A model generated the notes under the pieces. The model was not told the origin of the DNA. It saw only the letters and a list, made by a program, of their open reading frames with translations, and ran no database searches. The position numbers and the translations under genes were made by a program. A stretch of 64,000 nucleotides of DNA from Variovorax sp. Root411 (lineage in GTDB: Bacteria > Pseudomonadota > Gammaproteobacteria > Burkholderiales > Burkholderiaceae_C). The stretch spans positions 620,001-684,000 of the forward strand of contig NZ_LMDW01000016.1 in NCBI RefSeq assembly GCF_001425205.1, given 5' to 3'. Shown one piece after another: positions 36,031-45,700 of this stretch. The first letter of the stretch is position 1. Each line of letters starts with the position of its first letter.

Positions 36031-36978
36031 TCAATCGAACAGGAAGTTGGTGACTGCGGCGATCTGCAGGGGATCGACAAAGGTCGGCGCGTGGCCCACG
36101 CCTTCGAACTCGACCAGCGCGGCGTGCGGGCCGCGCTGCGTCATGGCCAGCGCGGTTTCGCGCGACAACAGATCCGACTCGGCGCCGCGCGTGACGAGCG
36201 TGCGCGCTTCGATGGCGTCGTACAGGCTCCACATGATCGCGCCGCCCTGCGCCGCGGCCTCGGGCGTGATGGCGCGCAGCGCCACCCCGATGGCGGGGTC
36301 GTAGTGAAGCAGCCAGGCCCCTTCGTCGCCGCCAGCTTCGGCCTTGGCCGAACCATCGGCCGTGCGCTGCGACGCGGGCACCACCATGTGCTGCGACAGC
36401 GCCAGCCACTGCGCGGGCGTGTGCGGGCCGAAGCTGGTCGACAGCGTCCACATGGCATCAGCCGCCGCCTGCACGCTCGCGTAGGAACCGTTCTTCCCTA
36501 CGTAGGCGCCAATGCGCTGCACTGCGGCCGGCTCGATCGTCGGACCGACGTCGTTCACGATGAAGCGGCGGATGGGCCGCGCCAGCGGGAGTTCCTTGTG
36601 GCCCGCGAGCACGAAGCCGATCAGCCCGCCCATGCTGGTGCCGAGGTAATCGAGCGCGCCGATGGCCCGCTCCCGATGGAGCTGGGCGATCAACGCGACC
36701 ATGTCGGCCGCATACACCGGCACCTGATAGAAAGCGGGGTCGCGCAACCAGTCGCTGCGCCCGCGGCCCGCCACGTCGGGGCAGACCACGCGCACATCGC
36801 CGCCAGCGCGCGCCACGATGGCCTGGGCCAACAGGTCGAAATCGCGGCCCTGCCGGGTCAGCCCGTGCACGCAGATCACGACATGCGCACTGCGCGCGTC
36901 GCCCCATTGCCAATAGGCCATGCGATGGCCGCCTTGGGCGTCATCGCACGCCACGTAATGAAGCGTCGGTTCTGTCAT
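36031..36978 (-). CDS. alpha/beta hydrolase
   Basis: A 315-residue alpha/beta-hydrolase-fold enzyme. The oxyanion motif is VHGLTRQGRDF near residue 38, nucleophile S115 lies in GTSMGG, and the catalytic His is in GVGHAP near 295; an Asp such as that in GAESDLL probably completes the triad. No signal peptide. Substrate unknown. It is divergent from 3-hydroxybutyrate dehydrogenase across 68 bp, which makes an ester of PHB metabolism conceivable but unproven. ATG 36978 was chosen over 37020 by domain position. Confidence 0.8.
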   Translation of the reverse strand: MTEPTLHYVACDDAQGGHRMAYWQWGDARSAHVVICVHGLTRQGRDFDLLAQAIVARAGGDVRVVCPDVAGRGRSDWLRDPAFYQVPVYAADMVALIAQLHRERAIGALDYLGTSMGGLIGFVLAGHKELPLARPIRRFIVNDVGPTIEPAAVQRIGAYVGKNGSYASVQAAADAMWTLSTSFGPHTPAQWLALSQHMVVPASQRTADGSAKAEAGGDEGAWLLHYDPAIGVALRAITPEAAAQGGAIMWSLYDAIEARTLVTRGAESDLLSRETALAMTQRGPHAALVEFEGVGHAPTFVDPLQIAAVTNFLFD

Positions 36979-37046
36979 GAAAACGAAGTCGTCCTGGTGC
37001 GGATAATTGTCTCGTCGCATCCTAATTCATCCGGAGATTGATCTTC

Positions 37047-37817
37047 ATGCTCAAAGGCAAAACCGCGCTTGTCACGGGGTCCACCAGTGGCATTGGCCTC
37101 GCCATCGCCAAGGCTCTCGCTCAACAGGGCGCACACATCGTGCTCAACGGTTTCGGCGATGCCGAAGCCCCCAAGGCCCAGATCGAGGCGCTCGGCGTGC
37201 GCGCCGAGTACCACGGCGCCGACATGAGCAAACCCGACCAGATCGAAGACATGATGAAGTTCGCCGCGTCGAAGTTCGGCCGCGTCGACATCCTCGTGAA
37301 CAACGCCGGCATCCAGCACGTGGCCAAGGTCGAAGACTTCCCCACCGAACGCTGGGACGCGATCATCGCGATCAATCTCACCAGCGCATTCCATACGACG
37401 CGGCTGGCGATTCCCGCGATGCGCGAAGCCAACTGGGGCCGCGTCATCAATATCGCCTCTGCTCATGGCCTCGTGGCATCCGCGCAGAAATCGGCCTATG
37501 TGGCCGCCAAGCACGGCATCGTCGGCCTGACCAAGTCGGTCGCGCTCGAAACCGCGACCACCGGCGTCACTGCCAATGCGATCTGCCCCGGCTGGGTGCT
37601 GACCCAGCTGGTGCAAAAGCAGATCGACGACCGCGCAGCACGCGAAGGCATCACGGCGGCGCAGGCGCAGAACGAGCTGCTGGGCGAAAAGCAGCCATCG
37701 CTGCAGTTCACCACCGTCGAGCAGTTGGGCGGCCTGGCCGTCTTCCTGTGCTCGCCGGCGGCCGATCAGGTGCGAGGCGTCGCCTGGGCCATGGACGGCG
37801 GCTGGACTGCCCAATAA
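37047..37817 (+). CDS. bdhA: D-3-hydroxybutyrate dehydrogenase
   Basis: A 256-residue SDR that interconverts 3-hydroxybutyrate and acetoacetate with NAD, the last step of PHB mobilisation. Cofactor motif TGSTSGIG near residues 10-17, NNAG near 87, and SAYVAAKHG with catalytic Tyr and Lys near 152-156. The specific blocks NAICPGWVLTQLVQKQI and GEKQPSLQFTTVEQLG are characteristic of bacterial 3HB dehydrogenases. ATG 37047 has GGAG about ten bases upstream. Confidence 0.92.
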   Translation: MLKGKTALVTGSTSGIGLAIAKALAQQGAHIVLNGFGDAEAPKAQIEALGVRAEYHGADMSKPDQIEDMMKFAASKFGRVDILVNNAGIQHVAKVEDFPTERWDAIIAINLTSAFHTTRLAIPAMREANWGRVINIASAHGLVASAQKSAYVAAKHGIVGLTKSVALETATTGVTANAICPGWVLTQLVQKQIDDRAAREGITAAQAQNELLGEKQPSLQFTTVEQLGGLAVFLCSPAADQVRGVAWAMDGGWTAQ

Positions 37818-37844
37818 AGGGTAGCCTGCCGGTACGCGCGCCCC

Positions 37845-38552
37845 TTACTTGAGCTGCACCGAGCCCGACACGCTCACCACCACGCTGGTCTTGCCGGCTT
37901 CGACCGGCACCGTCGAGTCGGACGAGAACGACTTGGCCTGCACCGCCATCATGCGCGGGCGGATCGGGCCGCCGTCGTTCGCGTTCACCGATACCTCGCG
38001 CAGCGTGTAGCCGCTGAAGCCGAAGCCCTTGGCCAGTTCGCCGGCCTTCTGCTTGAAGTTCTCGATGGCAATGTTCTGCGCCTCAGTCTCGGTCTTGGCG
38101 CGCTGCTCGCGGCTCAAGCCGAAGCCTACGTTGCCCACGCTGAGCGTCGTGATGCGGCCGGCCGCCTGGGTGATGCGCGGGAAGTCGCGGCCCTCGAGCA
38201 CCAGCTCGGTCGAGCCCTGCCAGCCGTTGATCTTGCCGTCCTTGGAATAGCGCGGCGACAGGCTGAAGTTGCCTGTGCGCACGTCGAGCTGGCCCGCCTG
38301 AGCGTTCTTCTTCGCTTCGGCCAGGGCCGCGTCGAGCGCGGCCTTCAGCTGCGTCTGCACGGCGGCCGCGTCAGAGGCGTCGCGGGTGGTCACGAGCGTC
38401 ATGCTCAGCATGTCCTGCTGCACTTCGACCGTGCCGGAAGCCGTCAGCTGCAGCACGTTCTGCGGTACCGGCGCAGCGGCGTTCTGGGCCAATGCGGTGC
38501 CCGCGGCGGCCAGGGCGGCGCACGCCGCGAGCAATTTGATTTTTTTCTTCAA
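37845..38552 (-). CDS. SIMPL-domain (DUF541) periplasmic protein
   Basis: A 235-residue exported protein. Residues 1-22 are a signal peptide (KKKIKLLAACAALAAAGTALA, cleaved near ALAQ). The mature part is a SIMPL domain, recognised by LQLTASGTVEVQQDM near its start and the central block GNFSLSPRYSKDGKINGW. Family members (such as E. coli YggE) are linked to oxidative-stress tolerance, but biochemical function is not established. Converges with bdhA; the next gene upstream also encodes a small exported protein. Confidence 0.85.
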   Translation of the reverse strand: MKKKIKLLAACAALAAAGTALAQNAAAPVPQNVLQLTASGTVEVQQDMLSMTLVTTRDASDAAAVQTQLKAALDAALAEAKKNAQAGQLDVRTGNFSLSPRYSKDGKINGWQGSTELVLEGRDFPRITQAAGRITTLSVGNVGFGLSREQRAKTETEAQNIAIENFKQKAGELAKGFGFSGYTLREVSVNANDGGPIRPRMMAVQAKSFSSDSTVPVEAGKTSVVVSVSGSVQLK

Positions 38553-38610
38553 GACGAAGTACTCCCTGAGTTGGTATGAAAAGACAAGACTGCGCCCGCA
38601 GGCCCGCGTA

Positions 38611-38970
38611 TCAGCGGCGCTGGCTGCGCGGTGCGGTCAAGGACGGGCGGGCTGCGGGCAGTGGTACCGGCACGATCCGCTCGGCCGGCTGCGATTCTGC
38701 CGAATTGAGCAAAGCACCCGCCGCGGGCGGGGTCCATTGGCCGCGAACCTGCTGCCGCAGTTCGAACAGCTCGGCGGCAGTCAGGCGTCTGCCGGCAGCC
38801 GCCTGTTCGCGACGGGCCTCCTCGCGCTGCGCGGCGCGGTGGGCCGCCACCGCGTCGCGGACTTCGCTGCGGCGCACCTCGCCGACCCTGAAGAAATCGC
38901 CGGACATCGCCAGCGACGGACCACAGGCGAAAACGAGAATGAACGGCAGGGCGAAAAATGGATGTCTCAT
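38611..38970 (-). CDS. small exported protein of unknown function
   Basis: A 119-residue protein with a signal peptide (1-22, MRHPFFALPFILVFACGPSLA) followed by a charged helix with many Arg, Ala and Glu residues (about 40-80) and a Pro-rich tail. I do not recognise a family. The cysteine in ACGPS is not in a convincing lipobox. ATG at 38970 is preferred to a TTG at 38979. It lies 58 bp upstream of the SIMPL gene in the same direction. Confidence 0.6.
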   Translation of the reverse strand: MRHPFFALPFILVFACGPSLAMSGDFFRVGEVRRSEVRDAVAAHRAAQREEARREQAAAGRRLTAAELFELRQQVRGQWTPPAAGALLNSAESQPAERIVPVPLPAARPSLTAPRSQRR

Positions 38971-39142
38971 TGAGCGCAAGTCATCTGGAAATGTGACTTT
39001 GCCATCTCCGCGCGAACGTCGGATGACCAGACCGCGAGCGTCCGCAAGTTTTGTAACTTAGTGTCAAACCATAAGTAAATCCGACTCAACGAAGCATTAA
39101 CGCCTTCAGAATCGGCCCTGTTACAAATTCATCGTTGTAGAA
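38971..39142 (+). promoter_or_regulatory. ompR upstream region with a spaced inverted repeat
   Basis: This divergent 172-bp gap is the most AT-rich stretch nearby. TTTGTAAC (39050-39057) and GTTACAAA (39120-39127) form an 8-bp inverted repeat 62 bases apart, the second 15 bases before the ompR ATG. They may be binding half-sites. No convincing -35/-10 pair was found. Confidence 0.35.
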
Positions 39143-39874
39143 ATGACTCAAGTTCCCGCTCGCACTGACAAGATCGTGATCGTCGACGACGACGCCCGCA
39201 TCCGCGACCTCCTGCGCCGCTACCTGACGCAAGAAGGTTTCGAAGTGATCGTGGCCGAGGACGGCAAGGCGCTCAACCGCATCCTGTTGCGCGACACGGT
39301 CGACCTGATCGTGCTCGACCTGATGATGCCCGGCGAAGACGGCCTATCGGTCTGCCGCCGCCTGCGTGCCGCCAACGACCGCACGCCGATCATCATGCTC
39401 ACCGCCAAGGGCGAGGACGTGGACCGCATCGTCGGCCTCGAAGTCGGCGCCGACGACTACCTGGGCAAGCCTTTCAACCCGCGCGAACTGCTGGCCCGTG
39501 TGCATGCCGTGTTGCGCCGCCGGCCGCCGCTGGAAGCGCCGGGCGCCCCCTCTACCGAGAACGAGACCGTCACTTTCGGCCCGTTCGCCTTTGATCTCGG
39601 CTCGCGCACCCTGAAGAAGGATGGCGAAGAGCTCTCGCTGACCACCGGCGAGTTCGCGATGCTGAAGGCGCTCGTGCGCCATCCGCGTCAACCGCTGTCG
39701 CGCGAAAAGCTGGCCCAGCTGGCGCGCGGGCGCGAGTTCGAGCCCTTCGACCGCAGCCTGGACGTGCAGATCTCGCGCCTGCGCAAGCTGGTCGAGTCCG
39801 ACGCCGCGGCGCCGCGCTACATCCAGACCGTCTGGGGCGTCGGCTACGTGTTCGTGCCGGACGGCACGGCCTGA
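39143..39874 (+). CDS. ompR: two-component response regulator OmpR
   Basis: A 243-residue OmpR/PhoB-type regulator. The receiver domain (about 9-122) shows the acidic pair in IVDDDAR, phospho-acceptor Asp in LIVLDLMMPGEDG (near residue 60), Thr in MLTAKGED and Lys in GKPFNPREL. The C-terminal winged helix (about 145-238) has SLTTGEFAMLKAL and the wing VWGVGYVF. It should control outer-membrane or envelope genes in response to EnvZ, encoded 14 bp downstream. Confidence 0.93.
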   Translation: MTQVPARTDKIVIVDDDARIRDLLRRYLTQEGFEVIVAEDGKALNRILLRDTVDLIVLDLMMPGEDGLSVCRRLRAANDRTPIIMLTAKGEDVDRIVGLEVGADDYLGKPFNPRELLARVHAVLRRRPPLEAPGAPSTENETVTFGPFAFDLGSRTLKKDGEELSLTTGEFAMLKALVRHPRQPLSREKLAQLARGREFEPFDRSLDVQISRLRKLVESDAAAPRYIQTVWGVGYVFVPDGTA

Positions 39875-39888
39875 CGCGCCGTTGACAG

Positions 39889-41364
39889 GTGGCCGTCGGC
39901 CAACCCACCAGACCCGGCGCGGCCCAGGAGGACGGCGCGCAGGTCACGATGCCGAGCCCGCTCGAAGCGGGCGCGCAACGTGACCGCCGCCCCGGCCTCA
40001 AGCTGGGCTTCAGCCTTTTCTGGCGCACTTTCTTTCTGCTCGCACTGCTGCTGATCGGCTGCACGGTCGCCTGGCTGCAGACCTTCCGCTCGCTCGAATA
40101 CGAACCGCGTGCCATTCAAACCGCGCACCAGATCGCCTCGCTCGTGAACCTCACGCGCGCGGCGCTGGTGTATTCGGACGCGATCACCCGGGTGTCGCTG
40201 ATCAAGACGCTGGCCGACCAGGAGGGCGTGCGCATCCTGCCGCGCGAACCCAACGACCGGTTCCAGCCCTACACCAGCGGCGCGCTCGACCTGCGCGTGA
40301 CCGAGGAGCTGATCGAACAGTTGGGCGAAGGCACCACGGTGGCCAGCCGCGTGAACGACGAGGCCGGCCTCTGGATCGGCTTCACCATCGAGAGCGACAC
40401 CTACTGGCTGCTGCTCGACCCGACACGCTTCAGCCGCGTGGGCGGGCGCACCTGGCTCGTCTGGCTCAGCACGGCGATGGCGCTCTCGCTGGCCGGCGCG
40501 GCGCTGATCACGCGGCTCATCAACCTGCCGCTCAAGCAGCTGTCGCGCGCGACCATGCAGGTGCGCGAAGGCGAGTACGAGGCGCACCGGCTCGACGAGC
40601 GCGCCCGCACCAACGAGATTCGCGCGGTCAACATCGGCTTCAACCGCATGGCGGACCAGCTCGCCAAGATCGAGCAGGACCGCGCCATCATGCTGGCCGG
40701 CATCTCGCACGACCTGCGCACGCCGCTCGCCCGGCTGCGGCTGGAAACCGAGATGAGCGTGGCCGACGAGGACGCGCGCGACCACATGGCGGCCGATATC
40801 GCCCAGCTCGACGCGATCATCGACAAGTTCCTTGATTACGCGCGGCCCGACCACGTCGATCCGCGCCCGGTGCTGCTGCGCGACGTGGTCGACGCCTGCA
40901 CCTATGCGGTGCAGGACTACGAAGAGATGAACATCAAGGTCGAGGTCCCGTCCGACCTGCGGGTGATGGGCGACGAGGTCGAGCTCACGCGCGTGATCTC
41001 CAACCTGGTCGAGAACGCGCGGCGCTACGGCAAGTCGCCCTCCACGGGCGTGGCCGACGTGACGATCCAGGCGCAGGCCAACAACGACGCGGTGCTGATC
41101 AAGGTGCGCGATCACGGCGCGGGCGTCGAGCCCGCCCTGCTCTCGCAGCTGACCAAGCCCTTCTTCCGCGGCGACGCGGCGCGCACTTCGGCGGCCGGCG
41201 CGGGCCTGGGCCTGTCGATCGTGGCGAAGAACATCGAGCGCATGGGCGGCACCTTCGCGCTGACCAGTACGCCGGGCCGCGGCCTGGCGGCGCACATCCG
41301 GATGCCGCGCGCGATGCCGGCACCGAAGCCGGGCGAACTGCCGGGAGGCAGGAAGCCGGCCTGA
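39889..41364 (+). CDS. envZ: sensor histidine kinase EnvZ
   Basis: A 491-residue membrane kinase. Two membrane helices (about 46-66 and 192-215) flank a periplasmic domain of about 125 residues; then a HAMP domain, a dimerisation domain with phospho-acceptor His in GISHDLRTPLARLR (near 276) and an HATPase domain with N-box NLVENARRYGKSP and G-boxes DHGAGVEP and GAGLGLSI. It phosphorylates OmpR. Start is GTG 39889, 14 bp after ompR; an ATG at 39949 is an alternative. The E. coli-type periplasmic domain cannot be aligned by eye, so the signal may differ. Confidence 0.9.
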   Translation: MAVGQPTRPGAAQEDGAQVTMPSPLEAGAQRDRRPGLKLGFSLFWRTFFLLALLLIGCTVAWLQTFRSLEYEPRAIQTAHQIASLVNLTRAALVYSDAITRVSLIKTLADQEGVRILPREPNDRFQPYTSGALDLRVTEELIEQLGEGTTVASRVNDEAGLWIGFTIESDTYWLLLDPTRFSRVGGRTWLVWLSTAMALSLAGAALITRLINLPLKQLSRATMQVREGEYEAHRLDERARTNEIRAVNIGFNRMADQLAKIEQDRAIMLAGISHDLRTPLARLRLETEMSVADEDARDHMAADIAQLDAIIDKFLDYARPDHVDPRPVLLRDVVDACTYAVQDYEEMNIKVEVPSDLRVMGDEVELTRVISNLVENARRYGKSPSTGVADVTIQAQANNDAVLIKVRDHGAGVEPALLSQLTKPFFRGDAARTSAAGAGLGLSIVAKNIERMGGTFALTSTPGRGLAAHIRMPRAMPAPKPGELPGGRKPA

Positions 41365-41377
41365 GCCTCCGGATCCC

Positions 41378-41866
41378 TCAGCGGTGCAGAAGTACGGCCG
41401 CGCGGGCTTCCATCGCGCGGCCCTCGCCCACCGGGCCGAGCTTCTCGGCCGTCTTCGCTTTCACGTTCACCTGATCGACCGCAATGCCCAGCGTGCCGGC
41501 GATTCGCTGGCACATGAGCGGAATGTGCGGCGCGAGTTTGGGCGCCTGCGCGATCACGGTGCTGTCGACGTTGCCGATCTCCCAGCCCGCCGCGCGCACC
41601 CGGCGCGCCGCCTCGGCCAGCAGCACTGACGAATCGGCACCGCGGAACTGCTCGTCGGTATCCGGAAAATGCCGGCCGATGTCGCCGAGCCCCGCGCCAC
41701 CCAGCAGGGCGTCGGTGATGGCGTGCAGCAGCACGTCGGCATCGGAATGTCCCAGCAGGCCGGTGGTGTGCGGCACCTCGACACCGCCCAGGATCAGCTT
41801 GCGCCCCGCCACCAGTTGGTGAATGTCCCAGCCCTCGCCGACACGGATGTTGAAGGCGCTCGTCAT
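41378..41866 (-). CDS. ispF: 2-C-methyl-D-erythritol 2,4-cyclodiphosphate synthase
   Basis: A 162-residue MEP-pathway enzyme of standard length that cyclises CDP-ME 2-phosphate with loss of CMP. Zinc ligands are in the N-terminal GEGWDIHQL motif and in the following HSDADVLLHAI. Its ATG overlaps the ispD stop as ATGA, so the two are translationally coupled. It converges with envZ across 13 bp. Confidence 0.97.
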   Translation of the reverse strand: MTSAFNIRVGEGWDIHQLVAGRKLILGGVEVPHTTGLLGHSDADVLLHAITDALLGGAGLGDIGRHFPDTDEQFRGADSSVLLAEAARRVRAAGWEIGNVDSTVIAQAPKLAPHIPLMCQRIAGTLGIAVDQVNVKAKTAEKLGPVGEGRAMEARAAVLLHR

Positions 41867-42585
41867 GCGATGCCCTTCTTGCGGCCCTGCAGGACCGCCT
41901 CGGCCAATGCGAAGTCTTCAGGGAACGTCACCTTGAAGTTCTGCGCGCTGCCCTGCACCAGCAACGGCGACAGGCCGATGGCCTCGATGGCGCCGGCCTC
42001 GTCGGTCACGGTGTCGCCCGTGCGCTCCAGCGCGTCGAGCAGCATGCCGATACGGAACATCTGTGGCGTCTGCGCCAGCCACTTGTCGGCGCGCGACAGC
42101 GTCTGGGCCACGCGGCTCTCGGCCGTCGACGCCTTCAGCGTGTCCGCCAGCCGGTGCGCCAGCAGGCCGCCGACGGCGTCGTGCTCGCAGGCCGCGATCA
42201 GCGCCTCGATCTGGCTCGACGTGACGAGGCAGCGCGCCGCGTCGTGCACCAGCACCCAGTCGTGCGCGCCGGCGCCCTTCTGCCGCAGTGCCACCAGGCC
42301 GTTGCGCACTGTGGCCGCGCGGGTCACGCCGCCCACGCGCAGCAGGTATTCGTTCTCGGCAGGAAAGCGCGGCAGCACCGCGTCCACATCGCGGTCGTCC
42401 GGCGACACCACCAGCGCCAGCCCGGCGAAGCGCCCCGCCAGCGCGCGGAAGGCCTCCAGCGTGTGGGCCACCATCGGCAGGCCGGCCAGCCGCCGGTACT
42501 GCTTGGGCTGCGTGGACTGCGCATGCCCCGCGCGATGGCCGGAGCCGGCACTCGGGATCAGCACGAAAAGTCGGGAAGAGGACAT
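41863..42585 (-). CDS. ispD: 2-C-methyl-D-erythritol 4-phosphate cytidylyltransferase
   Basis: A 240-residue nucleotidyltransferase that joins CTP and MEP. The N-terminal loop reads VLIPSAGSGHRAG and the product PKQYRRLAG and VHDAAR motifs are typical of IspD. ATG 42585 (MSSSRLFVL) was chosen over 42657 because the extra upstream residues have no family counterpart. Divergent from mfd across 119 bp, where both promoters should lie. Confidence 0.96.
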   Translation of the reverse strand: MSSSRLFVLIPSAGSGHRAGHAQSTQPKQYRRLAGLPMVAHTLEAFRALAGRFAGLALVVSPDDRDVDAVLPRFPAENEYLLRVGGVTRAATVRNGLVALRQKGAGAHDWVLVHDAARCLVTSSQIEALIAACEHDAVGGLLAHRLADTLKASTAESRVAQTLSRADKWLAQTPQMFRIGMLLDALERTGDTVTDEAGAIEAIGLSPLLVQGSAQNFKVTFPEDFALAEAVLQGRKKGIA

Positions 42586-42704
42586 GAGGGCCCGGCGCCG
42601 GCGCTGGCCGGCAAGCGAATAAGGGGCCGCCATTCTAGAATCGACCGCTAAGCACACCCCTCGCCAGCCGGCGCGGGGTGTTGTGCATTTCCAGTAAGCG
42701 TTCC

Positions 42705-45700
42705 ATGGACCTCCCCCACCTCACGGCGGGCAAGCGTTTCACGCTGCCGCGTCCCCCGTTATCGGCCGATGCACTGCTGCTGGCGCAGCTGGCCATGCGC
42801 GAAAAAGCCGCCGGGCGCGCTACGGCGATGTTCACGGCCGACGCCAACGACGCGCAGCGCCTGATCGACGAGATCGCCTTCTTCGCGCCCGAGCTGCGCT
42901 GCGCCTTGTTCCCCGACTGGGAGACGCTGCCCTACGACAGCTTCTCGCCCCACCAGGACCTGATCAGCGAGCGGCTGGCCACCCTCTGGCGCATCAGCCA
43001 GAAGGAGGCCGACGTGGTGCTGGTGCCCGCCACCACCGCCCTCTACCGCCTCGCACCTCCGGCCTTCCTGGCCGGCTACACCTTCCACTTCAAGGCCAAG
43101 CAGAAGCTCGAGGAATCGAAGCTCAAGGCCCAGCTCACGCTGGCCGGCTACACCCACGTGACGCAGGTGGTGAGCCCTGGCGAATACGCGGTGCGCGGCG
43201 GCCTGATCGACCTGTTTCCCATGGGCTCGCCGGTGCCGTTTCGCGTCGACCTGTTCGACGACGAGATCGACACGATCCGCACCTTCGACCCGGACACCCA
43301 GCGCAGCCTCTACCCCGTGCCCGAGGTGCGGCTGCTGCCCGGGCGCGAGTTCCCGATGGACGACGACGCGCGGGCGCGCTTTCGCAGCCGCTGGCGCGAA
43401 CTGCTCGAAGGCGACCCGACCAAGAGCCGCATCTACAAGGACATGGGCAACGGCGTGGCCACCGCCGGCATCGAGTACTACCTGCCGCTGTTCTTCGACG
43501 AGACGGCCACGGTGTTCGACTACCTCGGCCCCGACGCCACCGTCGTGCTGCACGGTGACCTCGAACCCGCGTTCCAGCATTTCTGGCAGGACACGAACGA
43601 GCGCTACCGGCTGGTGCGCGGCGACCCCGAGCGCCCCGCCCTGCCGCCCGAGGCGCTGTTCCTGAGCGCCGAGCAGTTCTACCAGCGCGCCAAGCCGCAT
43701 GCGCAACTCGCTATCCGCGGCGACGTTGCCACCGACGCGCCTTACGCCGAGTTCGACAAGCTGCCGCCCTTCGCCGTGGTGCGCGGCGCTGAGGATCCGC
43801 TGGTCGGCCTCAAGGCCCACATCAAGGCCACGCCCCACCGCGTGCTGCTGATCGCCGAGAGCGACGGCCGCCGCGAGAGCCTGCTCGACTTCCTGCGTGC
43901 CAGCGGCGTGAGCCCGCCGGCCTTCGATTCGCTGGCCGAGTTCGAAGCCTCCGCCGACGAAAAGATCGGCATCGCCACTGCCGCGCTGGCCTCGGGCTTC
44001 GCCTGGCGCGAACAGAGCATCGACCTCGTCACCGAGACCGAGCTGTTCGCCACTGCGCCCACCACGCGCCGGCGCAATAAGAAGCAGGAGCAGGTCAGCG
44101 ACGTCGAGGCGCTGATCAAGGACCTGTCGGAACTCAACGTGGGCGACCCGGTGGTCCACACCGCGCACGGCATCGGCCGCTATCGCGGCCTGATCCACAT
44201 GGACCTGGGCCAGGGCACTGACGCCGAAGGCAAGCCGCTGCTGCAGGAAATGCTGCACCTGGAGTACGCCGACAAGGCCACGCTCTACGTGCCCGTTTCG
44301 CAGCTGCACCAGATCAGCCGCTACACCGGCGTGAGCGCCGACGAGGCCCCGCTGCACAAGCTGGGCTCCGGCCAGTGGGAAAAGGCCAAGCGCAAGGCCG
44401 CCGAGCAGGTGCGCGACTCCGCTGCAGAGCTGCTCAACATCTACGCCCGCCGCGCCGCGCGCGAAGGCCATGCATTCCGCTACTCGCCGGCCGACTACGA
44501 GGTGTTCGCCAACGACTTCGGCTTCCAGGAAACCGCCGACCAGAAGGCGGCCATCCACGCCGTGGTGCAGGACATGATCTCGCCCCAGCCGATGGACCGC
44601 CTCGTGTGCGGCGACGTGGGCTTCGGCAAGACCGAGGTCGCGCTGCGCGCCGCCTTCATCGCCGTCACCGGCGGCAAGCAGGTGGCGTTCCTCGCGCCCA
44701 CCACACTGCTGGCCGAGCAGCACTACCAGACGCTGGTCGACCGCTTCGCCAAGTGGCCCGTGAAGGTGGCCGAGATGAGCCGCTTCCGCTCCGCCAAGGA
44801 AATCAACGCCGCCGCCAAGGGCCTGGCCGAGGGCCAGGTCGACATCGTGGTCGGCACGCACAAGCTGCTGTCGCAGTCGGTCAAGTTCAAGAACCTGGGC
44901 CTGCTCATCATCGACGAGGAGCACCGCTTCGGCGTGCGCCACAAGGAGGCGATGAAGGCCATGCGCGCCGAGGTCGACGTGCTCACGCTCACGGCCACGC
45001 CGATTCCGCGCACGCTGGGCATGGCGCTCGAGGGCCTGCGCGACCTGAGCGTGATCGCCACCGCGCCGCAGCGGCGCCTTGCCATCAAGACCTTCGTGCG
45101 CAACGAAGGCACCGGCGTGATCCGCGAAGCCGTGCTGCGCGAGCTGAAGCGCGGCGGGCAGGTCTACTTCCTGCACAACGAGGTCGAGACCATCGAGAAC
45201 CGGCGCCAGAAGCTGGAAGAAATATTGCCCGAGGCCCGCATCGCCGTGGCCCACGGCCAGATGCCCGAGCGCGAGCTGGAGCGCGTGATGCGCGACTTCG
45301 TGGCGCAGCGCTACAACCTGCTGCTGTGCTCGACCATCATCGAGACCGGCATCGACGTGCCGACCGCCAACACCATCGTGATGAGCCGCGCCGACAAGTT
45401 CGGCCTGGCGCAGCTGCACCAGTTGCGCGGCCGCGTCGGCCGCTCGCACCACCAAGCCTATGCCTACCTCATGGTGCCCGACACCGAGGGCCTGACCAAG
45501 CAGGCGGCGCAGCGGCTCGACGCCATCCAGCAGATGGAAGAGCTGGGCTCCGGCTTCTACCTTGCGATGCACGACCTCGAGATTCGCGGCACCGGCGAGG
45601 TGCTCGGCGAGAACCAGAGCGGCAACATGATGGAGATCGGCTTCCAGCTCTACAACGAGATGCTCAGCGAGGCCGTGCGCTCGCTCAAGGCCGGCCAGGA

